Shown here: positions 1-7,702 of the stretch, piece by piece
Layout: the number at the start of each line of letters is the position of its first letter
Position numbering within the stretch: the first letter of the stretch is position 1
Source of the DNA: CAZHVS01 sp964536015
GTDB lineage: Bacteria > Bacteroidota > Ignavibacteria > Ignavibacteriales > Ignavibacteriaceae
Direction of reading: 5' to 3'
Length of the DNA stretch: 64,000 bases
Assembly (NCBI GenBank): GCA_964536015.1
Contig: CAZHVS010000007.1
Location: 1 to 64,000 of the forward strand
Translations under genes and position numbers: made by a program
The notes under the pieces: model-generated
Told to the model about the DNA's origin: nothing
What the model saw: the letters and a program-made list of their open reading frames with translations, nothing else
The model's database searches: none

Positions 1-83
1 AAATCATTTTCCTCGTTTTCGAAGCTCCTCACTGACTTTTCGAAATCATTTCCCGTCCTTTAGAAATCATTCCTCCCACCCCA
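1..83. repeat. Degenerate 21-bp tandem repeat, cut by window edge
   Basis: Four successive units of about 21 bases can be laid out here. The core AAATCATT recurs at positions 1, 43 and 64, each copy followed by a C/T-rich run; the unit at about 21-41 is more diverged. Read on the minus strand the core is AATGATTT flanked by purine runs. The array lies just beyond the terminator of the minus-strand methylmalonyl operon and runs off the left end of the window, so its true length is unknown. No convincing reading frame covers it. The period is visible by eye but the copies are imperfect. Confidence 0.5.
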
Positions 84-115
84 AAAATAAAAAAGCACAC
101 CATAAAAGTGTGCTT
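81..115 (-). terminator. Rho-independent terminator of the methylmalonyl-CoA operon
   Basis: An 8-bp perfect inverted repeat (AAGCACAC at 93-100, GTGTGCTT at 108-115) encloses a 7-base loop. Read on the minus strand, the stem is followed by a T-rich run (complement of 81-92). It lies 25 bases past the stop codon of the last operon gene, as expected for an intrinsic terminator. Confidence 0.85.
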
Positions 116-139
116 AATTAAAAACAAAGTAATGTAATC

Positions 140-1303
140 TCACATCAAAAAGCTAAGCAATATTCCCGCAGCCACCGCACTTCCTATAACTCCCGCTACG
201 TTCGGTGCCATTGCATGCATCAACAAATGATTTGTAGAATCATACTCCAGCCCAACCACCTGAGACACCCTCGCACTATCAGGCACTGCCGAAACTCCCG
301 CATTCCCTATCAAAGGATTAATCTTATTCTCCTCCTTCAAAAACAAATTCATCACCTTTACAAACACTACTCCGCCAAAAGTTGCAATCATAAACGAAAC
401 TGCTCCAAGCACAAATATACCAACCGACTTAGGTGTTAAAAAAATCGTCGCCTGTGTCGAAGCTCCCACAGTCAAACCAATTAATATTGTAACTATATCA
501 ATCAATGGTTTGGCTGCAGTATCAGCAAGCCGCTTTGTTACTCCACTCTCCTTTAACAAATTTCCAAAAAACAACATACCCAGTAAAGGCAGCGCACTTG
601 GAGTTATAAAAGTTGTAAGCAGCAATCCAACAATCGGAAAAATAATCTTCTCAGTAGAAGAAACTGCTCTCGGAGGCTTCATTCTTATTCTTCTCTCCTT
701 ATCAGTAGTCAGCAGCCTCATAATCGGTGGTTGAATCAAAGGCACAAGTGCCATATAAGAATAAGCACTAATTGCAATAGCTCCAACAAGCTCTGGTGCC
801 AGTTTAGACGACAGGAAAATTGCTGTAGGTCCATCTGCCCCGCCTATTATTCCTATTGCCGCCGCCTGATTAATATCAAAACCAATCATTAGTGCTGCTA
901 TATATGCTCCAAATATCCCTAACTGAGCAGCAGCCCCAATTAAAATTAACTTCGGATTCGATAGCAATGTAGAAAAATCCGTCATCGCTCCTATCCCAAG
1001 AAATATTAAAGGAGGATATATTCCTTTCAACACTCCAAAATAAAGATAATTGAAAACACTTCCGTTCTCATAAATCCCTATTTGCAAATTAGCTCCCTGA
1101 AGAAAAGGAATATTACCAACTAAAATTCCAAAACCAATAGGAACCAGCAGCAAAGGCTCATATTCTTTGGTGATTGCCAGAAAAATAAATAACAATCCAA
1201 CCACCATCATAATTAAATGACCCCAGGTAAAGTTCGCAAATGCCGAATACTTAAAAAACTGGAATAAACCTCTTTCAAGAAAGTTTAAAATACCTTCCAT
1301 CAT
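140..1303 (-). CDS. mmdB: Na+-translocating decarboxylase beta subunit (OadB/MmdB)
   Basis: This is the integral membrane subunit of a biotin-dependent sodium-pumping decarboxylase. It decarboxylates carboxybiotin and couples this to Na+ export across the inner membrane. The 387 residues are mostly hydrophobic segments and contain the family hallmark GGADGPTAIF, whose aspartate is known in this family to be needed for Na+ transport. A second conserved stretch, GNAGVSAVPDSARV, lies near the C terminus. Length fits the family. The ATG overlaps the stop of the biotin carrier gene by one base, so translation is probably coupled. Beside mutase, epimerase and MmdA genes, the substrate is most likely methylmalonyl-CoA rather than oxaloacetate or glutaconyl-CoA; that specificity is inferred from context. 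Confidence 0.93.
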   Translation of the reverse strand: MMEGILNFLERGLFQFFKYSAFANFTWGHLIMMVVGLLFIFLAITKEYEPLLLVPIGFGILVGNIPFLQGANLQIGIYENGSVFNYLYFGVLKGIYPPLIFLGIGAMTDFSTLLSNPKLILIGAAAQLGIFGAYIAALMIGFDINQAAAIGIIGGADGPTAIFLSSKLAPELVGAIAISAYSYMALVPLIQPPIMRLLTTDKERRIRMKPPRAVSSTEKIIFPIVGLLLTTFITPSALPLLGMLFFGNLLKESGVTKRLADTAAKPLIDIVTILIGLTVGASTQATIFLTPKSVGIFVLGAVSFMIATFGGVVFVKVMNLFLKEENKINPLIGNAGVSAVPDSARVSQVVGLEYDSTNHLLMHAMAPNVAGVIGSAVAAGILLSFLM

Positions 1304-1746
1304 TAAGCTCCAATCTCTAAAAGAACATCACCTTCAAGAACCGCATCTCCCTGCTTCACTTTTATTGAAGTAACAACACCTTCTTTATCAGCATTAACAT
1401 TATTTTCCATCTTCATTGCCTCAAGAACAATCAACTTCTGTCCAATCGAAACTCTGTCCCCCTCTTTAACAATCACATTCAAAATTGTGCCCGGTAAAGG
1501 AGACTTTATCGTCCCTGTTCCTTTAGGATCAGTTGGTTTACTTGTCTTCATTGTTGAAGCACTCACCTCTGTAGATGGTGAAACAACTGAACGCTTTAGT
1601 ATCGGTGTCTTTGTAGGCTGTATTTTTTTATCTATCTCTACTTTATACACAGTTCCATTTACATCTATCTCGGCTATATTGTCTTCAACATTAATTACTT
1701 CAACATCATATTTATTGCCGTGTATCTTAAAATTAAATTTTTTCAT
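1303..1746 (-). CDS. Biotin carboxyl carrier protein of the Na+-pumping decarboxylase
   Basis: This is the mobile carrier of the complex: its biotin accepts the carboxyl group from the alpha subunit and delivers it to the beta subunit. The last ~70 of 147 residues form a biotinyl domain with the motif EAMKMEN; Lys112 is the predicted biotinylation site. A Ser/Thr/Pro/Lys-rich linker (about residues 45-80) joins it to a small N-terminal beta domain, an arrangement usual for gamma/C-type subunits. The gene sits between the OadG-like and beta subunit genes, 17 bases after the former and overlapping the latter by one base. It could equally be called the MmdC-type subunit. Confidence 0.92.
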   Translation of the reverse strand: MKKFNFKIHGNKYDVEVINVEDNIAEIDVNGTVYKVEIDKKIQPTKTPILKRSVVSPSTEVSASTMKTSKPTDPKGTGTIKSPLPGTILNVIVKEGDRVSIGQKLIVLEAMKMENNVNADKEGVVTSIKVKQGDAVLEGDVLLEIGA

Positions 1747-1763
1747 TACAAACTCCGCTCAAA

Positions 1764-2162
1764 TTATCTTAAAGATTTTCTTAATCCATATATCTTCGAG
1801 CTCCACGGAGAATAAGTCCTTGAAACTCGTTTTATAGTCAATATTGGATTTTCCAGATCATGCTGTTCCGAAAAGTACAAATGCAAAGCTGCTGCTATTG
1901 CTGCATTTACTTCTGCACTCATATCAAGTTCTTTATCAACTTCCTTCTCGTTTTTCCCTTCTGCCAGTAAACTTTTCTTTAACTTTCTATTCAATAACTT
2001 TGTAATGTTCATAAAAGCCAGATAAAGAATCATAAGAGAAAAAAACACAATTGATAATCCTATTACTGCCAATCCAACACCTGAAGGATCAAGTTTCTTT
2101 ACTTCATTACTCACTTTATGAAGCGAATCATTATTTACAATTTGAAGAATAATTCCAATCAT
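1764..2162 (-). CDS. OadG-family gamma/delta subunit of the Na+-pumping decarboxylase
   Basis: A small single-pass membrane protein that in this family bridges the soluble carboxyltransferase and the membrane beta subunit. The 132 residues contain one strong transmembrane helix (about 27-53), then a charged segment and an Ala-rich stretch (AAIAAALHLYF). The C terminus SPWSSKIYGLRKSLR is Trp/Arg-rich, as usual for OadG-like subunits fused to the conserved tail. It lies 11 bases downstream of the carboxyltransferase gene in the same operon. OadG proteins are poorly conserved, so the call depends partly on position. Confidence 0.85.
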   Translation of the reverse strand: MIGIILQIVNNDSLHKVSNEVKKLDPSGVGLAVIGLSIVFFSLMILYLAFMNITKLLNRKLKKSLLAEGKNEKEVDKELDMSAEVNAAIAAALHLYFSEQHDLENPILTIKRVSRTYSPWSSKIYGLRKSLR

Positions 2163-2173
2163 GATCTTCCTTC

Positions 2174-3730
2174 TTATAATGGTATATTGGAATGCTTTTT
2201 AGGAGGCATACAATCCTTTTTTGTTGCAAGCGATTGCAATGCCCTTATTATTCTGAACCTCGTATTTCTTGGTTCAATTACATCATCTATATATCCATAC
2301 TTTGCAGCAACATAAGGAGAAGCAAATTTATTTTTATACTCTTCTTCTTTCTTTTTAAGAAATTCTACTCTTTCCTTCTCATCAGTTATTCCCTGCAATT
2401 CTTTTTGATGTAATATTTCTATTGCACCTTTAGGACCCATTACAGCTATCTCCGCATTAGGCCATGCATAGTTTATATCACCTCTCAAGTGTTTTGAACC
2501 CATAACGTCATAAGCTCCACCATAAGCTTTTCTTAAAATAATTGTCACTTTAGGCACCGTAGCTTCTCCATATGCAAAAAGTAACTTAGCACCGTGAATA
2601 ATAATTCCACCATATTCCTGTGCAGTTCCCGGCAAAAATCCTGGTACATCAACAAAAGTTACTACAGGAATATTAAACGCATCACAAAAACGTACAAACC
2701 TTGCTGCCTTCCTTGAAGAATTAATATCAAGAACACCAGCTAAATAACTTGGTTGATTTGCAACTATTCCCACGGGCATTCCATTAAATCTTGAAAAACC
2801 TATTACAATATTAGGAGCGTAATGTCTTCCAACTTCAAAAAATTCTTTATAATCAGCAACAGCATGAATTACATCCCGAACATCGTAAGGTTTACTTGGA
2901 TTATCTGGAATTATATCATTCAACTGATCTTCCAATCTATCAATCGGATCATCACAAGGAGCTATTGGAGGGTCTTCCAGATTATTCTGAGGCATATAAC
3001 TCAATAACTTTCTGATAAGAAGAATTCCTTCCTTTTCATCATCAGCAATAAAATTTGTTACACCCGATTTGGTTCCGTGTGTAAAAGCTCCGCCTAATTC
3101 TTCCTCATTTACCACTTCGCCTGTAACAGTTTTTACAACTTTTGGTCCTGTTACAAACATATAACTTGTATCTTTAGACATAATAATAAAATCTGTAAGA
3201 GCAGGAGAATATACAGCTCCACCAGCACAGGGTCCAAATATAGCTGAAATCTGTGGCACTACTCCCGAAGCCATAATATTTCTTTCAAAAATATCAGCAT
3301 AACCTCCAAGAGATTTTACACCTTCCTGGATTCTTGCACCGCCACTATCGTTAATACCAATAATTGGAGCGCCAACTTTCATCGCTTTATCCATCACTTT
3401 ACAAATTTTCTGTGCAAACATTTCTGACAAAGAGCCGCCAAAAACTGTAAAGTCCTGTGAGAAAACATATACTAATCTGCCATCAATCGTTCCATAACCT
3501 GTTACAACCCCATCAGAAAGATAAGATACTTTGTCCAATCCAAAATCAATAGTCCTGTGAGAAACAAACATATCAAATTCTTCAAAACTTCCTTCATCAA
3601 GAAGGAGATCAATTCTCTCGCGTGCTGTAAGTTTTCCTTTTTTATGTTGAGCAGCAATACGTTGTTCCCCACCACCAAGTCTTGCCTGGTTTCGAAGATC
3701 CATTAATTCTTTAATCTTTTCATTTATCAT
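2174..3730 (-). CDS. mmdA: Methylmalonyl-CoA decarboxylase alpha subunit / acyl-CoA carboxyltransferase
   Basis: A soluble carboxyltransferase that moves the carboxyl group between methylmalonyl-CoA and biotin. The 518 residues show the crotonase-fold carboxyltransferase layout, with N- and C-terminal halves and glycine-rich acyl-CoA and biotin-binding loops (SGGARIQEGVKSLGGYADIF and GAYDVMGSKHLRGD). Length matches MmdA and the beta subunit of propionyl-CoA carboxylase. No biotin carboxylase gene lies nearby, while beta and OadG-type subunits follow immediately. This favours a Na+-exporting decarboxylase over an ATP-driven carboxylase, although the enzyme could also run in transcarboxylation mode. 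Confidence 0.93.
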   Translation of the reverse strand: MINEKIKELMDLRNQARLGGGEQRIAAQHKKGKLTARERIDLLLDEGSFEEFDMFVSHRTIDFGLDKVSYLSDGVVTGYGTIDGRLVYVFSQDFTVFGGSLSEMFAQKICKVMDKAMKVGAPIIGINDSGGARIQEGVKSLGGYADIFERNIMASGVVPQISAIFGPCAGGAVYSPALTDFIIMSKDTSYMFVTGPKVVKTVTGEVVNEEELGGAFTHGTKSGVTNFIADDEKEGILLIRKLLSYMPQNNLEDPPIAPCDDPIDRLEDQLNDIIPDNPSKPYDVRDVIHAVADYKEFFEVGRHYAPNIVIGFSRFNGMPVGIVANQPSYLAGVLDINSSRKAARFVRFCDAFNIPVVTFVDVPGFLPGTAQEYGGIIIHGAKLLFAYGEATVPKVTIILRKAYGGAYDVMGSKHLRGDINYAWPNAEIAVMGPKGAIEILHQKELQGITDEKERVEFLKKKEEEYKNKFASPYVAAKYGYIDDVIEPRNTRFRIIRALQSLATKKDCMPPKKHSNIPL

Positions 3731-3773
3731 AAATTTTCCTTAAAATTTTAAACTCTAAAAGTCGCCGATATCA

Positions 3774-4181
3774 TTATTCTGGTTTTTCGCACAGTTCAGT
3801 TAATACACCAATTGTAGATTTTGGATGTAAGAAAGCAATATTCAAACCCTCAGCTCCTTTTCTTGGTTGTTTATCAATTAGCTGAATTCCTTTACTTTCA
3901 ATTTCGGTAAGATTCTTTGCAAGATCTTTTATAGCAAAAGCTATATGATGAATTCCCTCTCCCTTTTTTTCAATTGATTTTGCAATAGGTCCATCGGGTG
4001 ACGTAGATTCTAACAATTCAATTTTTGTTTGTCCAACCATAAAGAAAGCTGTTTTTACTTTCTGGTCAGCAACTTCTTCAATTGAATAACATTTCAGTCC
4101 AAGTATATTTTCATAATATTTAATAGCTTCTTCAAGATTTTTAACAGCAATTCCGATATGCTCAATGTGTGAAATATTCAT
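3774..4181 (-). CDS. mce: Methylmalonyl-CoA epimerase
   Basis: Converts (R)- to (S)-methylmalonyl-CoA, linking the mutase product to the decarboxylase. The 135-residue protein has the vicinal-oxygen-chelate fold. Candidate metal ligands are His8 (IEHIGIAV), the Gln of VGQTKIELLE, a His in EGIHHIAF and the Glu in VLTELCE, in the order known for this enzyme. It sits between meaB and mmdA on the same strand. The 162-base gap upstream, the largest in the operon, could hold an internal promoter; I see no clear consensus there. Confidence 0.95.
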   Translation of the reverse strand: MNISHIEHIGIAVKNLEEAIKYYENILGLKCYSIEEVADQKVKTAFFMVGQTKIELLESTSPDGPIAKSIEKKGEGIHHIAFAIKDLAKNLTEIESKGIQLIDKQPRKGAEGLNIAFLHPKSTIGVLTELCEKPE

Positions 4182-4343
4182 ATAGATTCCATTATTTTCA
4201 TTTTAGTTTACCAATATTGGCAAAACTTATGCCGATTTGTAGTTGATTAAGTAACTCCTAAAAAAAACTGATTTTTAGCTTAAAATAATAATCTTTTAAT
4301 GAATTAAACCTTGTACGTTTTCCATTAAAAAAGAAAATTATTG

Positions 4344-5477
4344 TTAATGAGAAAGGGACTCTTTAAACAGTTTAATAATCAATTCTGCTGCCTGTGGAGC
4401 TAATAATTTACCAGTTAAAACATCCATTTCAAGTTGAGGAATCATTTTCTTCAATGTTAAATTATTATTGAGCAATTCTTTTAAACTATCCTCTACCATT
4501 GTTGAAATCCAAGAGAGAATTTGCTGCTTTCTTCTTTCTATAAAAATTCCACTTTCCTTTGTCGTAACCTCAAAATCTTTGATAACATTCCATATTTCAC
4601 TAATTCCTTCTCCGCTAATAGCTGAACAAGTGTATGCTTCTGTCTTCCAACCTTTTGTAGCAGGCTGAAGATATTTTAATGCATTCGAGTAATCTGTTTT
4701 AGCAATTTTTGCTTTTATCTTATTATCACCATCTGCCTTATTAATTAGAATTGCGTCAGCAAGTTCAATAACTCCTTTTTTTATTCCCTGTAATTCATCT
4801 CCCGCACCACCAATCAACAACAAAAGGAAAAAATCCACCATTGAGCGAACTGTTACCTCGCTTTGCCCAACTCCAACTGTTTCAAGCAAAATAACATCAA
4901 AACCTGCAGCCTCACAAACAAGTATAGTCTCTCTACTTTTTCTTGTTACTCCACCAAGAGTTCCACCTGAAGGAGAAGGACGAATAAAGCAATTCGGTTC
5001 ACGGGCTAATTTTTCCATCCTTGTTTTATCTCCAAGTATACTTCCTTTGGTCACTGTGCTTGAGGGATCAACGGCAAGAACTGCAACCTTATGCCCAGAT
5101 TTAACAAGGTTAACACCAAGAGATTCAATAAAGGTACTTTTACCTGCCCCGGGTACTCCTGTAATACCAATTCGTAAAGAATTACCTGAATAAGGAAGCA
5201 GTTTCTTCAGTACCTCGGATGCTGTATCTTGGTGAGATGGAGAATTACTTTCGATTAAGGTGATAGTTCGGGCAAGAATTGTCCTATTACCTTCTAAAAC
5301 GCCTTTAACATAATCATCAACTGATAATTGAGTCTTTTTTTTTGTAGAAAAAGATTTTGAATCCGGATTCGAATTTTCAACTCCTTTTACAATTCTAATT
5401 GCAAACTCCTGTCCAGAATTTTCAGGAGTCCAATCTGGTTTATAATATTTTTGCTCTTTTACAATTTTTTTTTTCAT
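4344..5477 (-). CDS. meaB: Methylmalonyl-CoA mutase-associated GTPase MeaB
   Basis: A G3E-family GTPase that protects methylmalonyl-CoA mutase and gates loading of adenosylcobalamin. Walker A is GVPGAGKST at about residues 107-115. Further family signatures are AVDPSS, the switch region LLETVGVGQSE and the base-recognition motif NKADG. Its 377 residues exceed the usual ~330; the excess is a Lys/Ser-rich N-terminal extension of about 50 residues. The ATG at 5477 lies in an A/T-rich stretch with no strong Shine-Dalgarno sequence, so a later start remains possible. It lies 44 bases downstream of mutB. Confidence 0.95.
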   Translation of the reverse strand: MKKKIVKEQKYYKPDWTPENSGQEFAIRIVKGVENSNPDSKSFSTKKKTQLSVDDYVKGVLEGNRTILARTITLIESNSPSHQDTASEVLKKLLPYSGNSLRIGITGVPGAGKSTFIESLGVNLVKSGHKVAVLAVDPSSTVTKGSILGDKTRMEKLAREPNCFIRPSPSGGTLGGVTRKSRETILVCEAAGFDVILLETVGVGQSEVTVRSMVDFFLLLLIGGAGDELQGIKKGVIELADAILINKADGDNKIKAKIAKTDYSNALKYLQPATKGWKTEAYTCSAISGEGISEIWNVIKDFEVTTKESGIFIERRKQQILSWISTMVEDSLKELLNNNLTLKKMIPQLEMDVLTGKLLAPQAAELIIKLFKESLSH

Positions 5478-5521
5478 TAACTATTTTTTTTATTTAGCTT
5501 CTTATCATTATCAGTTTAATT

Positions 5522-7702
5522 CTAAAATCTTTCTTTTATTAATTCCATAATCTTAATTCCAGCCTCCGGAATTTTTGTACCAGGACCAAAGATTGCAGAA
5601 GCACCATGTTCATAAAGAAATTCATAATCCTGCGCAGGAATAACACCGCCGCAAATTACAATTATATCTTCTCTGCCAAGTTTTTTCAACTCTTCAACAA
5701 GTTGAGGTAATAAGGTTTTATGTCCCGCTGCTAGTGAACTCATTCCAACAACATGAACATCGTTTTCAACTGCTTGTTTTGCGGTTTCTTCCGGAGTTTG
5801 AAACAACGGACCAACATCAACATCAAAGCCCATATCAGCATAAGCTGTAGCAACAACTTTAGCTCCCCGATCATGTCCATCCTGCCCCATTTTTGCAATC
5901 ATAATCCTTGGCCTACGTCCCTCCTTCTTTGCAAATTCATCAGTCATTCTCTTTGCCTGAATTAATTTATCATCTTCAGCCTCACTATACTCACTGCTAT
6001 AAACACCTGATATTGTTCTTGTCACTGCTTTATACCTTCCACATATTCTTTCAATTGCGTAAGAAATTTCTCCAAGAGTTGCACGGCTTCTTGCTGCATA
6101 GACAGATAATTCTAGTAAATTTCCTTCTTCTGTCTCTACACATTTTGTTATAGCATCAAGACATTTATTTACTTCTTCTGTATTCCTTTTGCTTTTCATC
6201 TCCTGAATGCGTTTTATCTGGCTAAGTCTAACCGCTGTATTATCCACTTCAAGAATTTCAATTGGAGCTTCTTTTTCAAGTCTGTATTTATTTACACCAA
6301 CTATAGTCTCTTTACCTGAATCAATTCTCGCCTGACGTCTTGCAGCAGCTTCTTCAATTCTCATCTTCGGGATGCCTTCTTCTATTGCTTTTGTCATTCC
6401 TCCATAAGATTCAACTTCCAGAATATGATCCCAGCCTTTCTTTATTAAAGCATCTGTCAATGCTTCAACATAATAAGAGCCTCCCCACGGATCAATAACT
6501 TTACAAATATTTGTTTCATCCTGTAAATATAATTGAGTGTTTCTTGCAATTCTCGCCGAGAAATCAGTTGGAAGTGCAATTGCTTCATCAAGTGAATTTG
6601 TATGCAATGATTGAGTATGTCCTAATGCAGCAGCCATAGCTTCCATACAAGTTCTTATAACATTATTAAATGGATCCTGTTCTGTCAAACTCCAACCAGA
6701 AGTTTGAGAGTGTGTTCTTAAAGCCATCGATTTAACATTTTTGGGGTTAAATTGTTTTATCAACTTCGCCCAGATAACTCTTGCAGCACGAAGTTTTGCA
6801 ACTTCCATAAAGTAATTCATTCCTTCAGCCCAGAAAAATGAAAGGCGTGGAGCAAAATCATCAACAGACATTCCTGCTTTAATTCCAGTTCGTACATATT
6901 CCAGACCATCAGCAAGAGTATAAGCCATTTCAAGATCAGCCGTTGCACCAGCTTCTTGCATATGATAACCCGAAATACTTATACTATTAAACTTAGGCAT
7001 GTTTTTAGCTGTGAACTTAAAGATATCTGCAATAATTCTCATCGAAGTTTCTGGAGGATAAATGTACGTATTACGAACCATATATTCTTTCAGAATGTCA
7101 TTCTGAATAGTTCCTGTAAGTTGTTCCCATTTAACCCCTTGTTCCTCTGCTGCAACTATATAAAATGCAAGAACCGGAAGGACTGCTCCATTCATAGTCA
7201 TTGAAACAGACATCTTATCAAGAGGAATTCCGGAGAAAAGAATTTTCATATCTTCAATTGAGTCTATTGCAACACCTGCTTTTCCTACATCTCCAACAAC
7301 ACGTGGATGGTCACTATCATAACCGCGATGAGTAGCCAGATCAAAAGCAACTGATAAACCCATTTGTCCTGCTGCAAGATTCCTTCGATAAAAAGCATTA
7401 CTTTCTTCCGCAGTCGAAAAACCAGCATATTGTCTTACTGTCCATGGACGTTGAACATACATTGTTGAGTAAGGTCCTCTTAGAAACGGAGGAATGCCTG
7501 GAAGAAAATCAAGATGTGCACAATTTTGAATATCTTCCTTTGTGTAAAGAGGTTTAACATCTATCTGTTCCATTGTCTGCCAGATAAATTCTTCAACATC
7601 TTTACCTGTTTCTTCTTTAAATTTCTTTTTCCAATCGTTATAAGTAAATTTATTTTTTTTTAAATCAAGCTCTATCTTAGAAAAATCTATATTATTGTTC
7701 AT
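5522..7702 (-). CDS. mutB: Methylmalonyl-CoA mutase large (catalytic) subunit
   Basis: Adenosylcobalamin-dependent isomerisation of succinyl-CoA and methylmalonyl-CoA. The N-terminal ~560 residues form the substrate-binding TIM barrel (for example RPWTVRQYAGFSTAEESNAF). The C-terminal cobalamin-binding domain carries DGHDRG (DxHxxG, the His ligand to cobalt), GMSSLAAGH and CGGVIP. Length of 726 is typical. Its start overlaps the end of mutA by 11 bases. The enzyme is presumably a heterodimer with MutA, and its cofactor could be supplied by the B12-uptake genes at 11245-15543. Confidence 0.97.
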   Translation of the reverse strand: MNNNIDFSKIELDLKKNKFTYNDWKKKFKEETGKDVEEFIWQTMEQIDVKPLYTKEDIQNCAHLDFLPGIPPFLRGPYSTMYVQRPWTVRQYAGFSTAEESNAFYRRNLAAGQMGLSVAFDLATHRGYDSDHPRVVGDVGKAGVAIDSIEDMKILFSGIPLDKMSVSMTMNGAVLPVLAFYIVAAEEQGVKWEQLTGTIQNDILKEYMVRNTYIYPPETSMRIIADIFKFTAKNMPKFNSISISGYHMQEAGATADLEMAYTLADGLEYVRTGIKAGMSVDDFAPRLSFFWAEGMNYFMEVAKLRAARVIWAKLIKQFNPKNVKSMALRTHSQTSGWSLTEQDPFNNVIRTCMEAMAAALGHTQSLHTNSLDEAIALPTDFSARIARNTQLYLQDETNICKVIDPWGGSYYVEALTDALIKKGWDHILEVESYGGMTKAIEEGIPKMRIEEAAARRQARIDSGKETIVGVNKYRLEKEAPIEILEVDNTAVRLSQIKRIQEMKSKRNTEEVNKCLDAITKCVETEEGNLLELSVYAARSRATLGEISYAIERICGRYKAVTRTISGVYSSEYSEAEDDKLIQAKRMTDEFAKKEGRRPRIMIAKMGQDGHDRGAKVVATAYADMGFDVDVGPLFQTPEETAKQAVENDVHVVGMSSLAAGHKTLLPQLVEELKKLGREDIIVICGGVIPAQDYEFLYEHGASAIFGPGTKIPEAGIKIMELIKERF

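Noticed and set aside
4182..4343. Possible regulatory RNA in the gap between mce and meaB
   Set aside because: The 162 bases are AT-rich with no stable paired structure or known aptamer core that I could fold by hand; at most an internal promoter.
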